Positions 55,600 to 64,000 of a DNA stretch of 64,000 bases are shown piece by piece (the first letter of the stretch is position 1; each line of letters opens with the position of its first letter). The stretch comes from Heterorhizobium halophytocola (lineage in GTDB: Bacteria > Pseudomonadota > Alphaproteobacteria > Rhizobiales > Rhizobiaceae). The translations under genes and the position numbers were made by a program. The notes below the pieces were generated by a model, which worked only from the letters and a program-made list of their open reading frames with translations, did no database searches and had not been told where the DNA came from. The stretch covers positions 124,001 through 188,000 of the forward strand of contig NZ_JAGGJU010000010.1 of assembly GCF_017873095.1 (NCBI RefSeq). Direction: 5' to 3'.

Positions 55600-56492
55600 T
55601 GAAACGCTTGATCCTCCGCCAGCCTGCGCACTTCCAGCAGGAGCGCGGTGACCAATGGCGTGTAAGGTTCGCGGTGCGTCACGACCATGCCGACGCGATG
55701 GGTGGCCGTCGGATCATCGATCGGGATGGTCCGGATATCATCGGATGTGCCGAAGGCATCCGCCATGCGCCTCGGCATGACGGATGCCCAGCGCCCGGTG
55801 CGAATATGAGAGAACAGCACGATCATCGAATTGGATTCCAGCGTCGGCTCCGGTGAAACGCCGGCCTGCGCCATGTGATGATTGATGATCCGGCGGTTCT
55901 GCATGTCCGCGGTCAGGAGACACAGGCTAAGTTCGGCGACCTCCGACCAGGTGACGCTTTCCCGGTCCGCCAGGGGCGAGCCGGCCACCGTGACCAGGTG
56001 ATAATGCTCGGAATAGAGGGGCACACTCGTCACGCGGCCCAGGGGCTCGTCATCGAGATAGGTGATGCCGGCGTCGATCTCGAAATTTTCGAGATGCCCG
56101 AGCACCTGGAGCGAGGTGTTGGAACCGATCGAAAACGTGACATCCGGGTGCTTCTCCCGAAACGGCGCGGTGATCCGCGGCACCATGGAAAGGGCAGTCG
56201 GTATGACCCCGAGCCTTATGTGGCCGGCAAGCCCGCGCCGGACCGCCCGCATCTCCTCCCGCATCGACCGCGCATCACCGACGATACGCCGCGACCATTC
56301 GAGCACGCGCTGGCCTTCCGGCGTCAGCCCCTGGAAGCGCGAACCGCGCTGCACCAGCATGACGCCCAGTTGATCCTCCAGCTGCCGGATGGCGGCCGAC
56401 AGCGTCGGCTGCGTGACGCCGCACTGCTCGGCCGCGCGACCGAAATGACGTTCGCGCGCCAAGGCCATGAACAGTTCGAGCTTGTCGATCAT
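55596..56492 (-). CDS. LysR-family regulator, probable regulator of fds
   Basis: The 298-residue protein has an N-terminal winged HTH (LFMALARERHFGRAAEQCGVTQPTLSAAIRQLE) split here as FGRAAEQCGVTQPTLSAAIR, and a LysR substrate domain. It is transcribed in the same direction as fds, directly upstream, as seen for FdsR-like regulators. ATG 56492 has GGAGG upstream. The effector may be formate or a related acid; that is inference from position. Confidence 0.86.
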   Translation of the reverse strand: MIDKLELFMALARERHFGRAAEQCGVTQPTLSAAIRQLEDQLGVMLVQRGSRFQGLTPEGQRVLEWSRRIVGDARSMREEMRAVRRGLAGHIRLGVIPTALSMVPRITAPFREKHPDVTFSIGSNTSLQVLGHLENFEIDAGITYLDDEPLGRVTSVPLYSEHYHLVTVAGSPLADRESVTWSEVAELSLCLLTADMQNRRIINHHMAQAGVSPEPTLESNSMIVLFSHIRTGRWASVMPRRMADAFGTSDDIRTIPIDDPTATHRVGMVVTHREPYTPLVTALLLEVRRLAEDQAFQ

Positions 56493-56650
56493 TGGTGCCT
56501 CCGTCCCCAAGCCCTAGCATTCCCGAAGCCGCAGGCAAACCTACCCGGCGAAGCATCTGCATCGCCGTCCGCCGGTGGATTTGGGGAGTGTCTCGGTCTA
56601 TCGGACGCCATCGTCTCGACAGACGCCTGCCTTAAACCGAAATGGAACGC

Positions 56651-57022
56651 TTAGACCAACGGTGAGGCCTGCTCGTCCACGCCCGTCGCCGCATCGCCGC
56701 AATAGAGGCGATAGAGCAGCGAAACGACTTCGACGGCATTGGGATTGGCAATGCTGTAGTAGATCTGGCGGCCATCGCGGCGGGTCTGCACCAGCTGTTC
56801 CAGCCGAAGCCGCGCAAGCTGCTGCGAGACGACTGCCTGTTGCAGGCCGAGCATCGTCTCGATCTCGCCGACGGTCTTTTCGCCTTGGCTCAGGATACAC
56901 AGGATCAGAAGGCGCGTTTCATGCGACAGTGCTTTCAACAGCTCGCTGGCCGCGCGGGCGCGATCCATAAAGCTGTCCAACTGGTCAGATGAGCTGAGCG
57001 CCTCGATATCTGTGGATTTCAT
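56651..57022 (-). CDS. ArsR-family repressor, BigR/SqrR-like
   Basis: The 123-residue protein has an ArsR winged HTH (LLKALSHETRLLILCILSQG, LGLQQAVVSQQLARLR). Two cysteines are at 42 (LLILCIL) and 108 (RLYCGD), the exact spacing of the redox pair in BigR and SqrR, which sense persulfide. No metal-binding cysteine box of ArsR or SmtB is present. Target genes are not adjacent: no sulfide quinone reductase or persulfide dioxygenase is in the window. It may control itself or the neighbouring lactate dehydrogenase gene. Confidence 0.82.
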   Translation of the reverse strand: MKSTDIEALSSSDQLDSFMDRARAASELLKALSHETRLLILCILSQGEKTVGEIETMLGLQQAVVSQQLARLRLEQLVQTRRDGRQIYYSIANPNAVEVVSLLYRLYCGDAATGVDEQASPLV

Positions 57023-57161
57023 CGCCGCTTTCTTTGCCGGGCGAAAGGGCCCAGGCCACAGGAGAAGACCGAAGAATAGGAATTTTCGTATAATCTACTT
57101 GAAGGGCTTTGTCCAACCTGACGGACAGATGTCCCGCAGCGCCATCACGGCCGCCGGGTTC

Positions 57162-58145
<984 letters not shown>

Positions 58146-59270
58146 TCATCCGATGCGGGTGGCCTTCAACCTTTCCTCGTCAAGGCTGATTCCGAGACCG
58201 GGCTGTCCGCCGAGCACCAGCCAGCCCTTCTGATGGGCGAGCGCACTGGTCATCGGGTAATCGCGCCGCTCACTGCTCCATTCCGGATTGTCATAGGGAT
58301 ATTCGAGCCAGGGTGCCTCGCCGACGCCGGCCGTCAGATGGGCATTGGCGAGCACGCCGATGCCGTTGGTCCAGCTGTGCGGGGTAAAGCCGACCCCGGC
58401 CTCACGCGCCTGGTACACCAGACGCCGGCAGCCGGTAATGCCACCCACCAGCGCCACGTCGGGCTGGATGATATCGAGCGCGCGGTCCTCGATGATGTCG
58501 CGGAAGGCGTCGATTTCTCGGGTCATCTCGCCACCGGCTATCCGGACGGATGTCGCGGCTCTCAAATCACGCATGCCCTTGCGGTCGGCGCGATGCAGTG
58601 GCTCTTCCATCCAGTAGGCGCCAAGGCGCTCCAGCTCTTTGGCGACCGCCAGCGCATCCTTGAATGTCCATGCCATCGACGTATCCCAGGGCATGCGCCA
58701 ACCCTGGTTGCAATCGACCATCAGTTCGAGCCGGTCTCCGACACGGCTGCGCACGGTCTCCAGCGCCTTCACGTCAGCCCGCCAACCGTCCCGGCCGCCG
58801 GCCGAAGACGAGAACCGGACCTTCATCGCCGGGAAGCCTTCGTCGATATAGCGCTCCGCCTGATCGGCCAGTGCTTCGGGTTCGCGCAGCACACCGGAGG
58901 AGGCATAGAGCCGCACACGATCGGAACGGCCGCCGAGCATGCGCCAGACCGGTTCCTCGGTGATCTTTCCGGCAAGATCCCAAAGCGCCAGATCCAGCGG
59001 CCAGCAGCGGCCATAGTGAAAACCGATATGGCTTATGACTTCGTAGTGCCGCTCCAGATGGCGCGGATCCTCGCCGATGAACAGGTCTTCATGGCCCTCG
59101 AAGCCCTTCATCAGGTCGCCGGAGCCGATGCCTTCGCGGCCCTCGTCGTCGCGCACCCGAACAATCGTCGCATCGAAATTTCGCCGCGCCCGGCCATCCC
59201 AGCTCGCCTTGAACGGTGGATCGAGCGGAAGACGGTGATGGGTGATCTCGATCGCTGTAATCTTGCTCAT
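58146..59270 (-). CDS. Enolase-superfamily (mandelate racemase type) dehydratase
   Basis: The 374-residue protein has the MR/MLE barrel. Catalytic K150-V-R152 stands where MR proteins have KxK. Metal ligands are D186 (VDCNQ), E222/223 (WMEEP) and E248 (GGEM), and a His-Asp pair is D271 and H298. The His-Asp dyad places it in the mandelate racemase subgroup, whose members dehydrate acid sugars. K-x-R is seen in several dehydratases. The sugar acid is unknown. It follows the aldehyde dehydrogenase gene by 11 bases. Confidence 0.82.
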   Translation of the reverse strand: MSKITAIEITHHRLPLDPPFKASWDGRARRNFDATIVRVRDDEGREGIGSGDLMKGFEGHEDLFIGEDPRHLERHYEVISHIGFHYGRCWPLDLALWDLAGKITEEPVWRMLGGRSDRVRLYASSGVLREPEALADQAERYIDEGFPAMKVRFSSSAGGRDGWRADVKALETVRSRVGDRLELMVDCNQGWRMPWDTSMAWTFKDALAVAKELERLGAYWMEEPLHRADRKGMRDLRAATSVRIAGGEMTREIDAFRDIIEDRALDIIQPDVALVGGITGCRRLVYQAREAGVGFTPHSWTNGIGVLANAHLTAGVGEAPWLEYPYDNPEWSSERRDYPMTSALAHQKGWLVLGGQPGLGISLDEERLKATRIG

Positions 59271-59281
59271 AGTCTCTTTCC

Positions 59282-60781
59282 TCAGCCGAACTGCTGCCAG
59301 ATCGTCTTGTAATCGCAATATTTGTCGATCGCGTGGACCGAGCGGTCGCGCCCGGAACCGGACTGCTTGAAGCCGCCGAAGGGGGTCGCGAAATTTGCCA
59401 TGTCATAGGTGTTGACCCAGACGGTGCCGGCATGGATGCCTTCCGACATGCGGTGTGCCCGCTCCATGTCGCGGGTGAAGACGGCGCCGGCCAGACCGTA
59501 AACGGTGTCATTGGCGATCGAAAGGGCCTCATCCTCGCTGTCGAACGGAATGGCGACCAACACGGGACCGAATATCTCGTTGCGGGCGATCGGCATGTCG
59601 TTCGTCACATCGGCGATGACACCCGGCGAGATGTAGTATCCGCCAGTTTCCGACAGCGTTCGCTCGGCGCCGAACACCCGGCGACCTCCAGAGCCCACGC
59701 CGTCATCGATCATGCCGAGGACCTTTTGCATATGGCTTTCCTCGATCAGCGCACCGATCTGGGCCGCGGGCTCCAGCGGATGGGCAAGCGCGATCTCGCG
59801 GCGCGTCACCGCTTCGATCTTGTCCAGCAGCGCGTCCTGCACGGAGCGCTGAACGATCAGGCGGGTCGAGGCATGGCAGGTTTCGCCGGCATTGTAGAAG
59901 CACCCCCAGGCGGCCGCCGAGGCCGCCGCATCGAGATCGGCATCCTCGAACACCACAATCGGCGACTTGCCGCCAAGCTCGAGCGCGACGCGCTTGATGT
60001 TCGACTGGGCCGCATAGCCCATGATCAGCTTGCCGACCTCGGTCGATCCGGTGAATGCGATCATGTCGACATCCATGTGCAGGGCAAGCGGCTTGCCGGT
60101 CTCCTCGCCGTAGCCGGTCACGACGTTCAGCACGCCGGCCGGCAGTCCCGCCTCATGCGCAAGGGCAGCCAGTCTCAGCGCCGAAAGCGAAGACTGCTCG
60201 GCCGGCTTCAGCACGACGGAATTGCCGGCCGCGATCGCCGGCCCGAGCTTCCAGGCATCGATGATCAGCGGATAATTCCACGGCGTGATGGCTCCGATGA
60301 CGCCGAGCGGCACCTTGCGCACCAGGGCCCGCGCCTTCGGCCCCGTCGGCGCGATCTCGTCATAGAGTTTATCGATCATCTCAGCGTAATACTGGATGCC
60401 GTCGGCGCAGAGGCGGACATCGACATTCAGCGACGCCAGGATCGGCTTTCCGACATCGAGCGTCTCCAGCAGCGCCAGTTCCTCGGCGTGCTCGCGCACC
60501 AGGGCGGCCCAACGCAGCATGATCGCCTTTCGCTCTGCCGGCTCCATGTGACGCCACACCCCACTGTCAAAGGCGCGGCGCGCGGCCTTCACGGCCTTGT
60601 CGATATCGACACTGGTGCCGCGCGCGATCGCTGCCCCTTCCTGTCCGTCCATCGGTCGGGGGCGGGAAAAAGTCGCGCCATTCCCGGATGGCTGATAGGC
60701 ACCGTCGATGAACAGCCGCCCCTCCGGCTGAAGCTGCGCAAGCGACCGCTCCCAATAGGCGCGTGTGGTCTGGGCTGTCAT
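59282..60781 (-). CDS. Aldehyde dehydrogenase (NAD(P)-dependent)
   Basis: The 499-residue enzyme has the cofactor motif FTGSTEVG, the general base glutamate in ALELGGKSP and the nucleophile cysteine in NAGETCHASTR. It oxidises an aldehyde to a carboxylic acid. It lies four bases after the iron-type alcohol dehydrogenase and 11 before the dehydratase, so the operon may take an alcohol through the aldehyde to an acid. ATG 60781 is preferred over an upstream frame. Substrate is not known. Confidence 0.87.
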   Translation of the reverse strand: MTAQTTRAYWERSLAQLQPEGRLFIDGAYQPSGNGATFSRPRPMDGQEGAAIARGTSVDIDKAVKAARRAFDSGVWRHMEPAERKAIMLRWAALVREHAEELALLETLDVGKPILASLNVDVRLCADGIQYYAEMIDKLYDEIAPTGPKARALVRKVPLGVIGAITPWNYPLIIDAWKLGPAIAAGNSVVLKPAEQSSLSALRLAALAHEAGLPAGVLNVVTGYGEETGKPLALHMDVDMIAFTGSTEVGKLIMGYAAQSNIKRVALELGGKSPIVVFEDADLDAAASAAAWGCFYNAGETCHASTRLIVQRSVQDALLDKIEAVTRREIALAHPLEPAAQIGALIEESHMQKVLGMIDDGVGSGGRRVFGAERTLSETGGYYISPGVIADVTNDMPIARNEIFGPVLVAIPFDSEDEALSIANDTVYGLAGAVFTRDMERAHRMSEGIHAGTVWVNTYDMANFATPFGGFKQSGSGRDRSVHAIDKYCDYKTIWQQFG

Positions 60782-60785
60782 AGTC

Positions 60786-61940
60786 TCACTCCTTCGGCAG
60801 GGCCATGATACGGTCTGCAAGGGCTTCGAGGTCGGCGTCGGTGAGCTCGCATGCCGTCGCGCGGCGCATGGGTTGATTTTCAGGCGCCTTCATCTCGGCT
60901 GCGAGATCCTCGGCGGCGAATTGGCTAAAGACGGGCGGCAAGGCACGGCGGATACCGCATCGATCCATCAACTGTGCGACGAAATCCGGCAGTTCGGCTG
61001 TGCTGCGCAATCCGCAGACGCTGGCGGCCGCCTCGAGCGCCGGCGTCGGCTCCTCGCAAAGCCAGGCGATCGTCGCCTCGAAGCCGAGTGCCGTTGCCAG
61101 ACCGTGATGAACCGGCCCGAGCCCGGCCAGCGCATGGCTGACATTGTGGGCAATCGCCGTTCCGCAATTATCGATGGCGATACCGGCAAGACAGGAGCCG
61201 ACCAGCATGGCTTCCCGGGCGACGAGATCGTCGGGTGCGGACACCGCCCGCTCCAGATTGGCCGCGATCAACCGCATCGCCTGGTGGCCATAGACCTGCG
61301 CACCGGCATGGGTATTGCGGTTGGTCGAGGCCTCGAAGGCATGGATAAACGCATCTAGCCCGCACCATGCCGTCAGATGGGCCGGCAGGGAGACTGTGAG
61401 TTCCGCATCGAGGATTACCGCATCGGCCTTGGTTTCCGGCCCCCAGATCCAGAGCTTCTTGCCGGTCGGACCAGAGAAGATGTTTGTCGCCGAGGTCTCC
61501 GAACCGGTTCCGGCCGTCGTCGGCACCATAATCTTCAGGAGCGGCGCTGTCGGCAGGGGATGCGCGGCCAAGGCATAGTGCATCGGATCTTTACCGGAGA
61601 CTGCCGTGCAGGCAGTGATCTTGGCGATGTCGAGTGCCGATCCGCCACCGATGCCGATCACGGCCCTTGCCCCTTCGGCAGCCGCCTGCGCCGCGCGCAG
61701 ATGGGCGATCTTCGGTTCGCCGGCAAAATCGCTGAACAGCCGCGCCTCGATGCCGCGCTTGGCAAGCGCTGCGCGCACCAGGTCACCGATGCCATTGCCG
61801 TCGAGGAAGGTGTCGATGACGAGCAGCAGCGGTCCCGCGCCTGCCTTGGCAGCGACAACGTCGGCAAGCTTGGCGAGTGTGCCGGACCCCACGTGAATCT
61901 CGGGTATGGATGAGAGGCAATAGCTCAAGGTCTGCTCCAT
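60786..61940 (-). CDS. Iron-containing alcohol dehydrogenase
   Basis: The 384-residue enzyme has GIGGGSALDIAKI, PTTAGTGSETS and metal-ligand stretches AFIHAFEAST and GPVHHGLATALG, the marks of group III alcohol dehydrogenases. Such enzymes use Fe2+ or Zn2+ and act on diols, lactaldehyde or maleylacetate. It is the first gene of the cluster, divergent from the LysR gene. ATG 61940 (MEQTLSYC) is used. Substrate is open. Confidence 0.84.
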   Translation of the reverse strand: MEQTLSYCLSSIPEIHVGSGTLAKLADVVAAKAGAGPLLLVIDTFLDGNGIGDLVRAALAKRGIEARLFSDFAGEPKIAHLRAAQAAAEGARAVIGIGGGSALDIAKITACTAVSGKDPMHYALAAHPLPTAPLLKIMVPTTAGTGSETSATNIFSGPTGKKLWIWGPETKADAVILDAELTVSLPAHLTAWCGLDAFIHAFEASTNRNTHAGAQVYGHQAMRLIAANLERAVSAPDDLVAREAMLVGSCLAGIAIDNCGTAIAHNVSHALAGLGPVHHGLATALGFEATIAWLCEEPTPALEAAASVCGLRSTAELPDFVAQLMDRCGIRRALPPVFSQFAAEDLAAEMKAPENQPMRRATACELTDADLEALADRIMALPKE

Positions 61941-62013
61941 CGGCTGCGCGTTGATGCCCCATCCTCCACGACAATGCCAGCTATTCAAATATAGTGATTT
62001 CTAGGCTAGTTTG

Positions 62014-62028
62014 ATGATCTGAGATCAT
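62014..62028. promoter_or_regulatory. 15-bp palindrome before the LysR gene
   Basis: ATGATCT-G-AGATCAT is a perfect palindrome that ends 12 bases before the TTG start and just upstream of the likely ribosome binding site. It also lies in the shared region with the alcohol dehydrogenase gene. An autoregulatory site is likely; a LysR T-N11-A reading is possible. Confidence 0.5.
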
Positions 62029-62040
62029 GGAGAAGGCGAT

Positions 62041-62946
62041 TTGCTCGACAAGATACCGCTGGAAGCGTTCCGCGTTTTCGATGCCGCCGCGCGGTTCATG
62101 AATTTCTCCAGGGCAGGGCGCGAACTTAATATCACCCAGGCAGCCGTATCCCGCCGCATCAAACTGCTCGAAGAGCATCTGGGCCGGGCGCTGTTTACCC
62201 GGCGCGGGCGCAATCTGGCGCTGACTGCCGACGGTGAAAAACTGTTCCAGCGGATAAGGGCCATGCTCGAATATCTGGAGGAGAGCATCGAGCCGTTTCT
62301 CAGCAAGACGTCGCCGACCGTCTCGATCGCCGCCAGCGGATCGATCTCCCACCTGTGGCTCGGGCACCGGCTGAAGAATTTCGCCAAACAGTCGCCGGAA
62401 CTGACGATTCGGCTGATGACGACCGACAGTCCACTGGAACTGGCCGCGGAGACGAACGACCTCGTCATTCTCTACTCCACCGGCGAACATCCGCGGTGGC
62501 ACCTGACCCTTCTCCTGCCGGAGGAATTGATCCCGGTCGCCTCCCCTGCCTATCTCGAGCAGCGCGGCCTCGACCCGCAGACGCTGACCGGAAATGACAT
62601 CGCCGGCCTCGACCTGATCGACTACGAGCGTTTCAATGCGCACTGGATCTCCTATCGCCAGTGGTTTTCGCGTCTGGCGTCACCGCCGACCCGCAAGCCG
62701 GCGCGGCCGCGCCTGTCGTTCTCGACCTATGCCATGGCAATCGCCGCCGCCGTCGATGGCGACGGCGTGGCACTGGGCAGCGTCGCGATGCTTGCCGCCC
62801 AGATAGAGCGGGGCGAACTCGTCCCGCTCGGCAAGGAGACGGTGCAGTCCGGCTATGGCTATTATCTCGGCCTGCCCCGCTACAGAACGGTCGAGCCCCA
62901 TGCCTTGCGGCTGCACCAGCATCTTCTGTCCGAGACGCCGGCATAG
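62041..62946 (+). CDS. LysR-family regulator, GcvA-like
   Basis: The 301-residue protein has a GcvA-type N-terminus (LEAFRVFDAAARFMNFSRAG, LNITQAAVSRRIKLLEEHLG) and a LysR effector domain. It is divergent from the alcohol dehydrogenase-aldehyde dehydrogenase-dehydratase genes and so probably controls them. The start is TTG 62041 with GGAG upstream. A palindrome covers the region just before it. A terminator shared with atpC follows. Confidence 0.86.
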   Translation: MLDKIPLEAFRVFDAAARFMNFSRAGRELNITQAAVSRRIKLLEEHLGRALFTRRGRNLALTADGEKLFQRIRAMLEYLEESIEPFLSKTSPTVSIAASGSISHLWLGHRLKNFAKQSPELTIRLMTTDSPLELAAETNDLVILYSTGEHPRWHLTLLLPEELIPVASPAYLEQRGLDPQTLTGNDIAGLDLIDYERFNAHWISYRQWFSRLASPPTRKPARPRLSFSTYAMAIAAAVDGDGVALGSVAMLAAQIERGELVPLGKETVQSGYGYYLGLPRYRTVEPHALRLHQHLLSETPA

Positions 62947-62955
62947 GCCAAACGC

Positions 62956-62984
62956 AAAAAAGCGGCCCCGCAGGACCGCTTTTT
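62956..62984. terminator. Bidirectional terminator between the LysR gene and atpC
   Basis: AAAAAGCGG (62957-62965) pairs perfectly with CCGCTTTTT (62976-62984) around a 10-base loop. T-runs are present for both strands. It stops the LysR gene and the atp operon. Confidence 0.88.
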
Positions 62985-63008
62985 CAAATACGCGACATTG
63001 TCGACCAA

Positions 63009-63416
63009 TCAGGCCGGCAGAATGGTGTGGTTGAGATGCGTCAACTGGTCGATGAAGCGCTCGATCTGCGTACGATCCTCATCCGATTCAGCATGCTCGA
63101 GATCGGCCCGGGCCTGCTCGATCCGCTTGACCAGCGTATCGCGATTGACGTCGCTCATGGCAACGGCCGACTCGGCCAGGATCGTGCAGCCGCTTGGCAG
63201 GATGTCCGCAAAGCCACCGAAGACCACATATTGGTGACGCTCACCGCCTGCGGTCTTCACCCGCACCACGCCTGGCATGATCGTGGTCATGGTCGGCGCA
63301 TGCTTGGCCATCACGGTCATCTCGCCTTCCGTACCCGGAATGACCACTTCGCTGACCTCTTCGGAAAGCAGCAGGCGTTCGGGCGAAACGAGTTCGAAAT
63401 TGAAGTTTTCGGCCAT
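63009..63416 (-). CDS. atpC: ATP synthase F1 subunit epsilon
   Basis: AtpC is the epsilon subunit of the central stalk and a regulator of ATP hydrolysis. The 135-residue protein begins MAENFNFELVSPERLLLSEE and has EMTVMAKHAPTMTTIMPGVV and GGFADILPSGCTILAE of the beta-sandwich domain, then a helical hairpin. It is the last gene of the atp operon and is followed by a strong terminator. It lies 67 bases after atpD. Confidence 0.95.
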   Translation of the reverse strand: MAENFNFELVSPERLLLSEEVSEVVIPGTEGEMTVMAKHAPTMTTIMPGVVRVKTAGGERHQYVVFGGFADILPSGCTILAESAVAMSDVNRDTLVKRIEQARADLEHAESDEDRTQIERFIDQLTHLNHTILPA

Positions 63417-63483
63417 GGCTCTTCACTTTTTCAAAGGGAAGGAAAGGCGCACGCGTATCGGTCGCGCGCGCCCTATCCGTTTA

Positions 63484-64000
<517 letters not shown>

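Overview
The window is GC-rich chromosomal DNA from an alphaproteobacterium, most likely a member of the Rhizobiaceae (Agrobacterium/Rhizobium relatives). This rests on gene families and gene order: ftsEX next to plsC, tyrC-hisC, cobST with a DnaJ-like gene, aroK-aroB-CNNM, hemA of the 5-aminolevulinate synthase type, tamA-tamB, and a tRNA-Arg(CCU) gene split by a group I intron, a state known from Agrobacterium. No phage, transposase, CRISPR array or plasmid function was seen.

Layout. 1-13.5 kb holds envelope and housekeeping genes: ftsE-ftsX, a YdcF-like protein, plsC, a ChaC-type cyclotransferase, a DUF2125 protein, tyrC-hisC, a methyltransferase, gloB with a cupin gene, an EamA exporter, a DUF3108 protein, rpmB, a queuosine-precursor transporter and a phytase-like secreted protein. 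13.5-28.6 kb holds cobT-cobS-dnaJ-like, bolA, aroK-aroB-CNNM transporter, xerD, accA, an L,D-transpeptidase lipoprotein with tusA, a COG0523 metallochaperone GTPase, a D,D-carboxypeptidase and an M20 amidohydrolase. 28.7-29.0 kb is the split tRNA, followed by about 845 bases without a convincing gene. 29.8-43.8 kb holds a small secreted protein, dxr, hemA, a three-subunit molybdenum hydroxylase of the CoxMLS type, a glycine-zipper lipoprotein and tamA-tamB. 43.8-47.2 kb holds an Lrp-type regulator divergent from arginase and ornithine aminotransferase, then the decayed tail of a chemoreceptor gene running into cheW.

47.4-56.5 kb is a soluble NAD-linked formate dehydrogenase locus (fdsG-fdsB-fdsA-fdhD-fdsD) with an OFA-family transporter and a LysR regulator. 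56.6-62.9 kb looks more accessory: a BigR/SqrR-like thiol repressor, a lactate dehydrogenase, an enolase-superfamily dehydratase, an aldehyde dehydrogenase and an iron-type alcohol dehydrogenase, with a divergent LysR gene. The window ends in atpC and the 3' part of atpD.

Two RNA elements are the main points of interest. One is the 235-nt group I intron inserted directly after the anticodon of tRNA-Arg(CCU). The other is a compact H-type pseudoknot laid over the start codon of the queuosine-precursor transporter, which has the layout of a preQ1-I riboswitch. Several palindromes and regulator boxes (FNR/FixK-like upstream of hemA, ATAG-N7-CTAT upstream of fds, palindromes by the cox and LysR genes) are also recorded. 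Start codons were chosen from ribosome binding sites and family lengths, and doubtful ones are marked.
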